In this document: positions 33,890-45,638 of the stretch, one piece after another | Numbering within the stretch: the first letter of the stretch is position 1 | How the letters are laid out: each line of letters opens with the position of its first letter | DNA from: Eriocheir sinensis | Lineage: Eukaryota; Arthropoda; Malacostraca; Decapoda; Varunidae | Reading direction: 5' to 3' | Assembly: GCF_024679095.1 (NCBI RefSeq) | Contig: NC_066522.1 | Span: 13,042,253-13,106,252 of the forward strand | DNA: 64,000 nt | Translations under genes and position numbers: made by a program | Notes under the pieces: generated by a model | Database searches by the model: none | Told to the model about the DNA's origin: nothing | Seen by the model: the letters and a program-made list of their open reading frames with translations, nothing else

Positions 33890-35035
33890 AAGGTTTAGAG
33901 GAAGTTAAAAGTTACAACAACAAAAAAACGAAAAAGTAATACCCATGCAATACATCTTCGAGCGGAGGTTTGTTGAAGGTTAACGCTAAATAGTAGAACG
34001 ACAATTTTGAAAGGTTCAGAGGAAGTCAAACGTTACCACAAGGAAGCAGAAGAACTAAAAACAGGAAGTTAAACGTTACCACAAGAAGAAAATAACATGC
34101 GGTACTTAGGGAATGGAAGCTCGAGTGAAGGTTTGTCGGATAAAAGGTGAACGCTTAATAGTACAACGACAATTAGGAAGGGTTTAGAGGAAGCCAAACG
34201 TTACCACAAGGAAAAAGAGGGACTAAAAACAACCTGCAATACATCCGCGTAACTTGAGAAACGTTAATGTGGAGCTTACGTCAAAGAAGGAAAAGGTTCA
34301 GAGGAAGTCAAACGTTACCACAAGAAAAATAAACAGCCTGCAATACATCCGCGCTACTCAGGAAACGTTAGCGCTGGGTTCTGTTGAAGGAAAGGTCATC
34401 GATAAAGAGCGGAATGACACTTAAGAAGAAAAGATTTAGAGGAAGTCAAACGTTACCACAAGAAAAATAAACGGCCTGCAATACATCCGCGCTACTCAGG
34501 AAACGTTAGCGCTGGGGTCTGTTGAAGGAAAGGTCATCGATAAAGAGCGGAACGACAGGAAAAGATTTATAGGAAGTCAAACGTTATCATAAGAAGAAAA
34601 AAACAGTTAATTCCAATACCTCCGCGCTACTCCGGAATCGTTAGCGCGGGGGTTTGTTGAAGGAAAGTCATCGATAAAGAGCGGAACGACACGCACTTAA
34701 AGAGGAAAAGATTTAGAGGAAGCCAAACGTTACCATAAGAAGAAAAAAAACTTAATTGCAATACTTCCGCGCTACTTGGGAAACATTAGCGAGGAGGTTT
34801 GTTGAAGGAAAGATCATCGATAAAGAGCGGAACGACAAATAAGAGAAAAAAGGTTTAGAGGAAGCCAAACGTTACCACAGGAAAACAACAACAATAACAA
34901 CAAAACGTCCAATACATCCGCGTAACTTAGCTCAAGCGGTGTGTGGAAGAGAAGGTCAACGCTAAATAATGAAACAGTTAAAGAGGAAAGGTCTAGAGGA
35001 AGTTAAACTTACCACAAGGAGGAAAAAAAAAAAAT
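33890..35035 (+). repeat. ~110-145-bp tandem repeat, nine to ten diverged units
   Basis: Anchors of the form GAGGAAGTCAAACGTTACCA recur at about 33900, 34021, 34063, 34189, 34302, 34441, 34573, 34719, 34860 and 34995. Units include GCAATACATCCGCGCTACT, GGAAACGTTAGCGC, TTGTTGAAGGAAAGGTCATC and GATAAAGAGCGGAACGACA. Units in the middle (34300-34860) are most alike. Unit length varies by small indels. Non-coding. Confidence 0.92.
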
Positions 35036-35121
35036 CGCGCCATACATCCGCTGCCTTTCATCCAGGGCGTGTGGCTGAAACCGTTTTAGCTCTGTGGTTT
35101 AGGCTGATTGAACCTATACCC

Positions 35122-35245
35122 CTTTTTCGGCCACCTCTTTGGATTCTTTTTAGGAGCAGCGAGTAGCGGGCTTTTTTATTATTATTATTGTTTCCTTTTT
35201 TTGTGCCGTTGAGCTGTCTCCTTAGTTGTAAAAAAAAAAAAAAAA
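35122..35245 (+). mobile_element. Family B (SINE-like) copy with poly-A tail
   Basis: TTTTTCGGCCACCTCTTTGG, ATTCTTTTTAGGAGCAGCGA, GTAGCGGGC, T-run, (ATT)n, TTGTTTCC, T-run, GTGCCGTTGAGCTGTCTCC, TTAGTTGT and a 16-bp A-run. No obvious target-site duplication. It is one of the most complete copies. Confidence 0.75.
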
Positions 35246-35466
35246 CCACCCGTAATGTCACACTGCCCCCCCCACCCCCCACCCCTGTATGTCCCGGGGT
35301 AAATTGGTCTTTATGAATTATGATACGCCCACCACAGGCTCAAGTACCAAGGAAACGGAAATGAACGCCGACGCAACGAGCAGCTATATAGCGTACATAA
35401 TATGACCATAACTTTGCTCTTACGTCTATCCCTGTATACCAATAGCCTGTTTGTCGCATGTGAAAG

Positions 35467-35515
35467 GATAGCGAGCTTTATTGTTTCTTTTCTTTTGTAC
35501 CTTGAGCCGCCTATA
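35467..35515 (+). mobile_element. Family B fragment, diverged
   Basis: AGCGAGCTTTATTGTTTC, TTTTGTACCTTGAGCCGCCT resembles the middle of family B. The tail is missing. Confidence 0.4.
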
Positions 35516-35545
35516 CGTTCCTGAAGAAAGAAATACAAGCGAGAT

Positions 35546-35815
35546 TAAAAGGAAGGAGAATAAGCTGTGTCGCATTGAGGCTTCTGACAACGGATGCGGG
35601 AAAGGTCACTGCTAAAAGGAAGGAGAATAAGCTGTGTCGCATTGAAAATTCTGACAACGGATGCGGGAAGGGTTACTGCTAAAAGGAAGGAGAATAAGCT
35701 GTGTCGCATTGAAAATTCTGACAACGGATGCGGGAAGGGTTACTGCTAAAAGGAAGGAAAATAAGCTGTGTCGCATTGAGCCTTCTGACAACGGACGCGG
35801 GAAGGGTCACTGCAT
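35546..35815 (+). repeat. 67-bp tandem repeat, four units
   Basis: TAAAAGGAAGGAGAATAAGC starts at 35546, 35613, 35680 and 35747 (exact 67-bp period). Units carry TGTGTCGCATTGA, TTCTGACAACGGATGCGGGA. The two middle units are nearly identical, while the first and last share GAGGCTTC/GAGCCTTC in place of GAAAATTC. Confidence 0.95.
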
Positions 35816-36105
35816 TTTGAGGTTGTAGTACATTCATCTACATAGCTAAGGACAGGAATAGCGATGACGAATTTGGAAGGCACAGCGAAGGATACAAAAT
35901 GAGCTGAAAGAAGTCCTATATACACCGAAATGAAAAGTGACGAAAATCTATCCCTAGACGACTATAAAAGGAGCGAGGAAGCCTACCTACCCTTTTTTAT
36001 TGATTGATTGACCGAATGGTTAAAGAATGCGTAAGCGGTTCAGCCTAACCATTCCTTTAGATTTCACGGATCAGACAACCAGGGAAGAAAGGTCGATCTG
36101 GATGG
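35816..36105. other. No feature seen
   Basis: Unique-looking AT-rich sequence without a convincing exon. Confidence 0.3.
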
Positions 36106-36520
36106 TAAAGGTTAGATTAGTTTAATAGGTTGTTAGGTTAGGTTCGGTTCTGGTTAGGTTAGGTTCCATTTAGGTTAGGTTAGATTCTAGTTAGGTTTGT
36201 GGCAAGTTAGGTTTTGATAGGTTAGATTAGGTTTTGATAGGTTAGATTAGGTTTTGATAGGTTAGGTTAGGTTCCATTTAGGTTAGGTTAGATTCTAGTT
36301 AGGTTAGGTTAGGTTGTGGCAGGTTAGGTTTTGATAGGTTAGGTTAGGTTAGGTTCCATTTAGGTTAGGTTAGGTTAAGTTAGGTTGTGGCAGGTTAGGT
36401 TTTGATAGGTTAGGTTAGGTTAGATTCTAGTTAGATTAGGTTAGGTTGTGGCAGGTTAGGTTTTGATAGCTTAGGTTAGGTTAGGTTAGGTTAGGTTAGG
36501 TTAGGTTAGGTTAGGTTCTT
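36106..36520 (+). repeat. Interstitial TTAGG (arthropod telomere-type) array with higher-order structure
   Basis: The plus strand is built of TTAGG pentamers broken by TTCCATT, TTCTAG, TTGTGGCA and TTTTGATA. These interruptions recur in a set order, giving a higher-order unit of very roughly 60-90 bp. The last 48 bp (about 36470-36517) are almost pure TTAGG. TTAGG is the canonical arthropod telomere repeat. Sequence continues on both sides, so this is an internal block. Confidence 0.92.
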
Positions 36521-36778
36521 CTCTACTTCATTTACTCAGTCTCCGGTGCACAAGTGTCCCCGCCATTGTCAAGGTGTGCAAGGTGGTGGTGGTGCACGCG
36601 ACACCACCACCACCACCACCACCACGCTGCCCGTCACCCTCACGACACCCCGGCGCCAAGGACTGGGTGGAGGTGTGTCGCTGAGCCTCCCGCCCGGCGA
36701 TCAAGGGAACACCGGAAGGACCCGATGGAACATGGTGGTGGTGGTGGTGATGATGGTGCTACACGAGGCGCCGCGCTG

Positions 36779-36850
<72 letters not shown>
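36521..36850. repeat. (CAC)n, (GTG)n, (GT)n(GA)n tracts
   Basis: (CAC)n about 36602-36625, (GTG)n about 36733-36750, then (GT)n 36783-36817 running directly into (GA)n 36818-36846. CCA and GTG runs are inverted partners. Confidence 0.9.
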
Positions 36851-38013
36851 CCTTACCATGGTGGGGAAACCTGAGAAAAAAAAAAAATCAATCACTCAGT
36901 TACATTTCCTCACCCCCCTTATCTTTCCTTCCCCTCCCCCATCACCCCTACCATCCCTCATCCCCCCACCACCACCCCTACCATCCCTCATCCACCCCAT
37001 CACCACCACCACCACTACCATCCCTCATCCCCTCATCACCACTACCCTCACCACCACCACCACCACTACTAAACCTGGAAAAAATAACCATCTCACAGTC
37101 ACTCGTATTACCTTTTCTTCCCTCTATATCACTCCTTAGTCCTTACCCTTCCCCTCTATCATCCCCACCACCGCCACCACCACCATCATCAGCAGTGCCA
37201 CGCCGCTGCTCTACGTGAGGGGAATGCCACCTCAGGAATGGTCTTATGAGGTGTGCCAGACGAAGACTCCGCTAGCTTACCTTTCCTCGCCATTCATTCA
37301 CCGCCGCTCACCTACCTTCCTCTTGGCCTCCTCCTCCTCCTCCTCCTCCTCCTTTCTCCACTCTCCTCTGCTTCTCTCTCTTCTTCCATTCACTTCCCCT
37401 CCTCCTCCTCCTTTTCATCATTCTTTGTATTTATTTCTTGGTCTTCTCTCCTTTCTCTTCCTCTCTTATCTCGTCTCATCTCTGCTTCATCTTTCTTTCT
37501 TCTCTTAACATCACTCCCCTTCTTCCTCTCTTCTCTTATCTCTCCTCTTATCCATTTACTTCTCCTCCTCCTCCTCCTCCTCCTCCTCCTCCTCCTCCTC
37601 CTTCTTTCATCTTTCTTTTTCTTCCATTCACTTTTCCTCCTCCTCCTCCTCCTCCTCCTCCTTTCATCTTTCTCTCTCATTCACTTCTTATCCTTTCATC
37701 TGGGTTTTATTTCCCTTTATTTTTGCAGTTCCTTTCTTCCTTCCTTCCTACATTCACCGCCACAGCCTCCTCCTCCTCCTCCTCCTCCTCCTCCTCCTCT
37801 TCTCGTATGACCACTTATCTTCCAATCCTTTCATCTTCTTTTATGTTCTTTTCTTAGTTTCTTCCTCCCTCCTTTCTTCACTTCCTTCCTTCTCTCCTCC
37901 TTCGTCTCTCCCTTTCTCTCCATATTTCTCCTCCATTCACCCCTCCCTCTGTTTCACCTCCCCTCCTTCCTGCTCTTCTCCCCCTCCCTCCTTCTCTCCT
38001 GTTACCCGCTGTC

Positions 38014-38059
<46 letters not shown>

Positions 38060-38060
38060 T
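36851..38060. repeat. CCA- and CTC-rich polypyrimidine landscape ending in (CT)n
   Basis: ACC/CATCCC words at 36940-37200, (CTC)n at 37335-37352, 37562-37601, 37636-37663 and 37767-37799, and (CT)n 38017-38056. Between them TCTTTC-type pyrimidine sequence dominates. No gene. Confidence 0.85.
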
Positions 38061-38760
38061 AACACTGGAGGAGGTAAAATTAAAGAGAAATGGAAGAGGA
38101 AGAGAAGAATGAAGTATTTTTGGGATTGTAGGAAAGAGGAAGAGCGTTAATCACTTACCTTTGTCTGTACAGGTGTGATTTGGGGGTATTTAATTGATAT
38201 GGGCAGGTATTTTTTTTTTTTTTTGGGGGGGGTGCTGAAAGTTAATGTGGGTATTGTTTGATGATGGGTTCTGTTGTTGTTGTTGTTGGTGGTGGTGGTG
38301 ATGGTGATTGTGGTGATGGTGATTGTGCATGTCCTCCACCATTCCTCCACCCACCTAGGTAGCTGTGTCCATCCTCCTCCTCCTCCTCCTCTTCCTCCTC
38401 TTCCTCTTCCTGGTGGTGGTGGAGAAGGAGGAACAGGAGGAGGGGGGGAGGTGATAGGGGGGGAGTAACGGAGAGATATTTTGGGGGGGGATGGAAGGAA
38501 GGAAGGGAGGAGGTGGAGGGTGAGGGGGGAGGCGTCAGCTGGTTGCCCCCTTACCTGCCGCCCCCTACCTTCCACACCGCCCCGTGCGCGCTAGGAATGT
38601 GCCTTCCCCCTGCCCCCTTCCCCCCTCCCCCCCCCAGCACCGCCGGCATCCCCCATTCCTCGCGAGAAAGCCGGCCACAGTCCTGCCTCATATCGTGTAT
38701 ATTTATGTCGGGACGGGCGGGCAGGGGGCGCTGTCCGGCCTTGTGGCACCAGCACGCCCA
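38061..38760. other. No gene; GTGATG, TCC and G-rich runs
   Basis: GTGATGGTG repeats near 38285-38330, (CTC)n near 38372-38392 and a G-rich 38410-38530 stretch with G-quadruplex potential. The frames are low complexity. Confidence 0.4.
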
Positions 38761-38893
38761 CACACACACAGACACACACACACACACCGCCGGTCACTCA
38801 CCCACACACGCACACGTATACACTCACACACACACATGGTCGGTCATCCACCCACACGGTCATAGTGCACATACCCGCACGACGCTCACCCGT

Positions 38894-38946
<53 letters not shown>

Positions 38947-39025
38947 CGGTCACCATCACATTACCACACGCACGCACTCGCACATACACACGCCCACACA
39001 TCCAGCAACACACACACACACATAA
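38761..39025. repeat. CA-rich cluster including a 50-bp (CA)n
   Basis: Short CACACA and CACGCA runs from 38761, a perfect (CA)n at 38895-38944, and more CA runs to 39023. Confidence 0.92.
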
Positions 39026-39811
<786 letters not shown>

Positions 39812-39844
39812 CCTTTTTTCAGTCTTAACGTAACTGAATTTTCT

Positions 39845-40310
39845 TAGTTTTTGTTCATCTCCTTCCGTTCCCTGCCGTGCCATTCCGTCTCCTTCCGTCC
39901 ATTGCCGTTTCCTTCCGTTCCCTGCTGTTCTCTTTCGTCCTCTACCGTCCCCTGTCGTCCCGTACTGTCTCTTGAAGTCCCCTGCCGTCCCCTTCCGTCT
40001 CCTGTCGTCCCCTTCCATCCCCTTTCTTTAAATGCCGTCCCCTTCCTTTCTCAGGCGTCCCTTGCCGTTCTCTGTCATACCCTGCCGTCCCCTGTCCTGT
40101 CGTTCCGTTCCTTTCCGTTCCGTACTGTCCCATTTCTGTCCCCTGCCAACCCCTTGCCGTCCCTAATCGTCTCCTTCAGTTCTCTGCCATTCCCTGCCGT
40201 TTCCTGTCTTCCCCTTCCTACCCCCTCCATCCGTTCATCATCCCCTTTCGTCCTCAATTGTCCCTCTGTCTCGTTCCATCTCCCGTCGTTCCGTCCCCCC
40301 AACTTTGTCC
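39845..40310. repeat. Degenerate CCGTCCCCTG minisatellite
   Basis: CCCTGCCGTCCCCTTCCGTC variants recur about every 10-15 bp. The distal half lies in the duplicated unit and recurs at 41780-42050. Repeated Ser-Phe-Pro frames are artefacts. Confidence 0.85.
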
Positions 40311-40649
40311 TCTGCCCATAGCCGAGGCCGCTCCGTCGCTCCCTCCCTCGGGCGCCGCGTCTGAGCGTCTCGTCGGCGGCTGCGGGGAATAACTAGTGAG
40401 CCGCGGCAGGCAATCAGTATGGAGATGCGCGCCGCGGGGTTGGTCAGCAGGCAGCGCAGTCACTTCCCGCAGCGTGTCGGCCTCTTCTGGTGGTGGGGTT
40501 CAGCATGTGAGTCACACCCTTGGTCGGGGGAGGGTTGGGGGGGTGCCGACTCGTAACATTCCTGCGTCTCCTCATTTCTGATTCTGTCGCTACCCCAATC
40601 TCTCTCTCTTTCACCCTATCTGTGTGTGTGTGTGTCTGTCTGTCTCTCC

Positions 40650-40710
<61 letters not shown>

Positions 40711-40935
40711 GTTTAAAAGTGTTGGCCATGAAAACTATCAGCTGTTCACATTTTCTTTCCGAAGTGCAAATGAGTAGAAAATGGAGGTGGTGTAACGGTG
40801 GCTCCCTAATTTTATCGGGTAGACTCAATTATTGAAAACTAAAAACAACTTATTTTTTTTTTCTTTACAGAATGAAACTTAAATCAAAAGAAAGTGTGAT
40901 TATACAGTACGTTTATCACTTTGAAATTATCCATG

Positions 40936-40993
<58 letters not shown>

Positions 40994-41680
40994 GGAAAGG
41001 GAATCAAACAGCCTTTACATAAAAAAAAAATTACGTGATATTTTTTTACCAGTGAATTTTCAAGATGGAACCGACTGAGGGATTTCTATCGATTCAGGGC
41101 GAAGAAGGCAGTAAATTTACATACAGGATAACGAAGCGAGAATTGTTTTAATTAATGAAGAGGTATTATTTTTATCATTAACTATTAGAACGCTACTTTA
41201 AGGCTAGGAATGTCATTTAGTCTTTTATTTTGCAACATGATGAACGAATGAAAAGTGACGAATAAGACTCCATAATGGATAAATTAAAAAAAGAGGAAAG
41301 GGCCGACTCAAGTAAGCGAAAATGAACCAATATTGTCCGGAGCGTTATACTGTTGTTCACCCTAAAGAGGACTGAAGAAAACGGGAAGCTGCCTTTTTCT
41401 TGGCCTGCTGCTTTCTATCCGTAACTCGTCTAAACCTTGAAGTGTGAGAGTGAGTGAAACTATCCTACTCTTTTCCCTCGAGTTTTTCTCTTATTTTCTT
41501 CTTTTTCTTCATCATCATCTTCCTCTTTTCTTCTTCTTTTTCTTGTTCTTCTTGTTCTTGTTCTTCTTTTTATTGTTCTTCTTCTTCCTCTTCTTCTACC
41601 TTCTCTTGTTTTCTTTTTTTTATCTTCTTTTCTTCTTCTTCTTCTTCTTCTTCTTTCTTTCTTTCTTCTTTCTTCTTCTT

Positions 41681-41741
<61 letters not shown>

Positions 41742-41773
41742 AGAATGTTGCTCGAAATTCCTTCATCACTCCT
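40041..41773 (+). repeat. 1.74-kb tandem duplication, copy 1
   Basis: From CCCCTTCCTTTCTCAGGCGT at 40041 this copy contains the distal CCGTCCCC minisatellite, a GC-rich 200 bp, (GT)n, (CA)n about 40655-40707, TTCGAAG-type unique sequence, (GT)n about 40938-40991, an AT-rich 400 bp, then (TTC)n and (AGT)n ending in AAGAATGTTGCTCG. The order recurs in copy 2 with a 1738-1740 bp offset and few substitutions. Confidence 0.97.
40419..40506 (+). CDS. Possible initial exon, conserved in both duplicate copies (doubtful)
   Basis: A GC-rich island holds CAATCAGTATGG: a TCAGT initiator-like word overlapping an ATG at 40419. The frame reads MEMRAAGLVSRQRSHFPQRV, then a Trp-rich GLFWWWGS, and reaches a strong donor-like AT|GTGAGT at 40507. 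Without splicing it continues to a TAA after about 16 more codons. The identical arrangement is kept in copy 2 at 42159-42246. No domain or family is recognised, and no downstream acceptor can be assigned. Conservation is weak evidence because the copies are young. Chance is quite possible. Confidence 0.15.
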
Positions 41774-41778
41774 TCCAT

Positions 41779-42387
41779 CCCCTTCCTTTCTCAGGCGTCC
41801 CTTGCCGTTCCCTGTCATACCCTGCCGTCCCCTGTCCTGTCGTTCCGTTCCTTTCCGTTCCGTACTGTCCCATTTCTGTCCCCTGCCAACCCCTTGCCGT
41901 CCCTAATCGTCTCCTTCAGTTCTCTGCCATTCCCTGTCGTTTCCTGTCTTTCCCTTCCTACCCCCTCCATCCGTTCATCATCCCCTTTCGTCCTCAATTG
42001 TCCCTCTGTCTCGTTCCGTCCCCCGTCGTTCCGTCCCCCCAACTTTGTCCTCTGCCCATAGCCGAGGCCGCTCCGTCGCTCCCTCCCTCGGGCGCCGCGT
42101 CTGAGCGTCTCGTCGGCGGCTGCGGGGAATAACTAGTGGGCCGCAGCAGGCAATCAGTATGGAGATGCGCGCCGCGGGGTTGGTCAGCAGGCAGCGCAGT
42201 CACTTCCCGCAGCGTGTCGGCCTCTTCTGGTGGTGGGGTTCAGCATGTGAGTCACACCCTTGGTCGGGGGAGGGTTGGGGGGGTGCCGACTCGTAACATT
42301 CCTGCGTCTCCTCATTTCTGATTCTGTCGCTACCCCAATCTCTCTCTCTTTCACCCTATCTGTGTGTGTGTGTCTGTCTGTCTCTCC

Positions 42388-42460
<73 letters not shown>

Positions 42461-42683
42461 GTTTAAAAGTGTTGGCCATGAAAACTATCAGCTGTTCACA
42501 TTTTCTTTCCGAAGTGCAAATGAGTAGAAAATGGAGGTGGTGTAACGGTGGCTCCCTAATTTTATCGGGTAGACTCAGTTATTGAAAACTAAAAACAACT
42601 TTTTTTTTTTCTTTACAAAATGAAACTTCAATCAAAAGAAAGTGTGATTATACAGTACGTTTATCACTTTGAAATTATCCATG

Positions 42684-42739
<56 letters not shown>

Positions 42740-43449
42740 GGAAAGGGAATCAAACAGCCTTTACATAAAAAAAAAATGACGTGATATTTTTTTTTGACAA
42801 GTGAATTTTCAAGATGGAACCGACTGAGGGATTTCTATCGATTCAGGGCGAAGAAGGCAGTACATTTACATACAGGATAACGAAGCGAGAATAGTATTAA
42901 TTAATGAAGAGGTATTATTTTTTTCATTAACCATTAGAACGCTACTCTAAGGCTAGGAATGTCATTTAGTCTTTTATTTTGCAACATGATGAACGAATGA
43001 AAAGTGATGAATAAGACTCCATAATGGATAAATTAAAAAAAAGAGGAAAGGGCCGACTCAAGTAAGCGAAAATGAACCAATAGTGTCCGGAGCGTTATAC
43101 TGTTGTTCACCCTAAAGAGGACTGAAGAAAACGGGAAGCTGCCTTTTTCTTGGCCTGCTGCTTTCTATCCGTAACTCGTCTAAACCTTGAAGTGTGAGAG
43201 TGAGTGAAACTATCCTACTCTTTTCCCTCGAGTTTTTCTTTTATTTTCTTCTTGTTCTTCATCATCATCATCTTCCTCTTTTATTTTTCTTCTTTTTCTT
43301 CTTGTTTTTTTTTTCTTGTTCTTGTTCTTCTTTTTATTGTTCTTCTTCTTCCTCTTTTACTTTCTCTTGTTTTCTTTTTTTATCTTCTTCTTCTTCTTCT
43401 TCTTCTTCTTCTTCTTCTTCTTCTTCTTCTTCTTCTTCTTCTTCTTCTT

Positions 43450-43480
<31 letters not shown>

Positions 43481-43536
43481 GTAGTAGTAGTAGTAGTAGT
43501 AGTAAGAATGTTGCTCGGAAATTCCCTTCATCACTC
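41779..43536 (+). repeat. 1.74-kb tandem duplication, copy 2
   Basis: Starts CCCCTTCCTTTCTCAGGCGT and follows copy 1 to AAGAATGTTGCTCG. Microsatellite lengths differ: (CA)n about 42391-42456 is longer than in copy 1, (TTC)n at 43388-43479 is longer and purer, and (AGT)n is shorter. Scattered single-base differences exist (for example GAGCCGCGG/GGGCCGCAG near the GC-rich island). It could be a real duplication, or two haplotypes joined in assembly. Confidence 0.97.
42159..42246 (+). CDS. Copy 2 of the possible initial exon (doubtful)
   Basis: Same ATG, frame and GTGAGT donor-like site as 40419-40506, at a 1740-bp offset. See that entry for the limits of the call. Confidence 0.13.
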
Positions 43537-43909
43537 TCGCCCTGGCTTCCCGTGCCGTTAATAGAGTCCACTTGACTGCCTATAAGTAACCTCGAACGTT
43601 TCTGATATCCTTCTGTACTAACGTTTGAAGTCTACCCTTGAACAAATAATCACCGTGGCATTTTCCTTTTACTCAACACCAGGAAGAAAAAAGAATGGGA
43701 AGGCAAGTGCTATAATTACTTGTGGAATCCTTGTATTATTTTGTCTTTATTTTCTTTTTCTTCTTCATTCGGCATTACACACGTTACCATAGAAAAATAT
43801 AACAGAACAGGAAAAGAGAATAGATAAAGTAATTTTGATATTACTTATTAAGAAAAATTATGAACATTAAGGGAAGGAGACTGCAAAGAAGAAGAGAAAG
43901 AAAAGAGTT

Positions 43910-43913
<4 letters not shown>
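43537..43913. other. No feature seen
   Basis: AT-rich unique-looking sequence after the duplication. No gene evident. Confidence 0.3.
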
Positions 43914-43956
<43 letters not shown>

Positions 43957-44152
43957 GAGAAGGTATTAAAAGTGGGGTGCAGGAGAGTGGAAGGGGGCAG
44001 GAGGTGGGGGGGGACAGTAGAAGGGGGGTGGGGGGGGGGGCATGAAGGCCGTATTTCGCCCCCTAAATTTAGCGTCAGTGAGCACTTGAAACAATTGAAA
44101 GTCGAGCTTGTGGCGGTGCTGAGCAGAAGCAAAGTGGCAACACAAGAGGGGC

Positions 44153-44228
<76 letters not shown>

Positions 44229-44296
44229 GTTATTTCTCCTGCTGGTCAATCTCTTTTCAATCTGACAGTAAATTCGTCACAGATATCTTCCTACCC

Positions 44297-44345
<49 letters not shown>
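43914..44345. repeat. (GT)n, G-rich run, (CT)n and facing (GA)n
   Basis: (GT)n 43914-43955, G-run cluster about 43980-44041, (CT)n 44158-44221 followed by T8, and (GA)n 44299-44345. The CT and GA tracts face each other 77 bp apart. Confidence 0.95.
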
Positions 44346-44347
<2 letters not shown>

Positions 44348-44548
44348 AAAGGGATGCGTAGGAGGTGCAAATGGGCCGCGCGTTTGTTTGTTTGTTTGTG
44401 TTCACTGTGCAGAGGTGTGTGTTTACTTTTTTTTTATTTACTTATGTGTTTACATGCGGGGTCAACCTTTGTATGTGCTTTTTGTGTGTATGTATGAATA
44501 TAAGTCGCTCTCCTTTCATTACCTCTTCTCGTGTCCCTCCTTTTTTTT
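44346..44548. other. No feature seen
   Basis: TTTG and T-rich sequence, no gene. Confidence 0.3.
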
Positions 44549-44838
44549 TTCCTTTTTTTCCCTTAGCGCTAAATTCAAGCACTTCACTCATTTTCTTTCT
44601 TTTCCTATTTTCTTATAACATTTTCCCCTTTCATCTTCCCATTTTCTTCATTATCTTCGCACATTAATTAATTTCTTCTATTCCCTATGATTTTTTTTTC
44701 CCTTAGCGCTAAATTCAAGCACTTCACTCATTTTCTTTCTTTTCCTATTTTCTTATAACATTTTCCCCTTTCATCTTCCCATTTTCTTCGTTATCTTCGC
44801 ACATTATTTAATTTCTTCTATTCCCTATGATTTTTTTT
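44549..44838 (+). repeat. 140-bp tandem duplication
   Basis: CCCTTAGCGCTAAATTCAAG at 44560 recurs at 44700, and the following pyrimidine-rich sequence is nearly identical to about 44835 (CATTAATTAA versus CATTATTTAA). A very recent duplication. Confidence 0.95.
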
Positions 44839-45180
44839 CCTTGTAATTATTTAATAGTCTCATTCTTTTCCATTCCCCTGTCTTAACTATACCTTCTATC
44901 TCCTTAGCTTATATTTTCGCCCCTTAAACTTTTATTATAGTATCCCATCGTATTCCTCGTTTTCGTTTTACCTCTGCAACGCCCCTTTCAATATCCCACC
45001 TGCCAGCTCTTCGCCTTCTCACCCTCCTATACCCAAACCACGTCACCCTTGCACCTCTCCTCCCTTTCACCCTCGTACACCTCCCTCACACCCCGGAAAT
45101 ATCAACATGGCCTCCACAATAGCATCTTATCGCCTAGACAATGTGCAGACTCCGTGACGCATGCCCAGGACAGCTTTGGA
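44839..45180. other. No gene identified
   Basis: Pyrimidine-rich AT sequence, then CACCCTC words. Nothing further. Confidence 0.3.
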
Positions 45181-45310
45181 AGTCCCTACGCCCCTTGAGG
45201 CCCTCTGGCGGTGGCTGTGTGAAGTTGTCCTGGTGACGTCACGCCTCCCAAAGGACAGGAGGGTGGAGTAAGGGATGGCTTGAGGGTGACGTCACTAAGA
45301 TAGGACATTC
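45181..45310. promoter_or_regulatory. Paired CRE palindromes in a GC-rich module
   Basis: Perfect TGACGTCA at 45234-45241 and 45287-45294, 53 bp apart (about five helical turns), each preceded by GGTGACGTCAC-like context. The nearby sequence is GC-rich and unique. It resembles the 8.2-kb and 23.4-kb modules. No TATA, initiator or exon could be attached. Confidence 0.35.
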
Positions 45311-45587
45311 CAGTTGGCTGATCGTGTGCTGAAGGGAGGAGGACATTCGTGTGTGGTTCAGAAATAGAAATAATGATAAAAAAAATAGAGGATTGGCATT
45401 GATAAAAGAAAACAAAATAGAAGATAATAGAAAGAAGGAGAAGTAGAAAAGAATAGAATGATGAGAGAAGAAAAAAAAATAGCGATCATGATAAAAAAGG
45501 AGAAAATAGAAGAATGATGATAGAAGACGAAAAATTAGAAGATTAGTAACGATAGAAAAGAAAAAAAGTAGAAAATTGATGATAAAT

Positions 45588-45638
<51 letters not shown>

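Noticed and set aside
36106..36520. Chromosome end
   Set aside because: TTAGG is interrupted and followed by 27 kb of other sequence, so it is interstitial.
44365..44667. 100-codon Phe/Cys-rich frame
   Set aside because: It runs through T-runs and into the 140-bp duplication. It is AT-rich low complexity with no domain.
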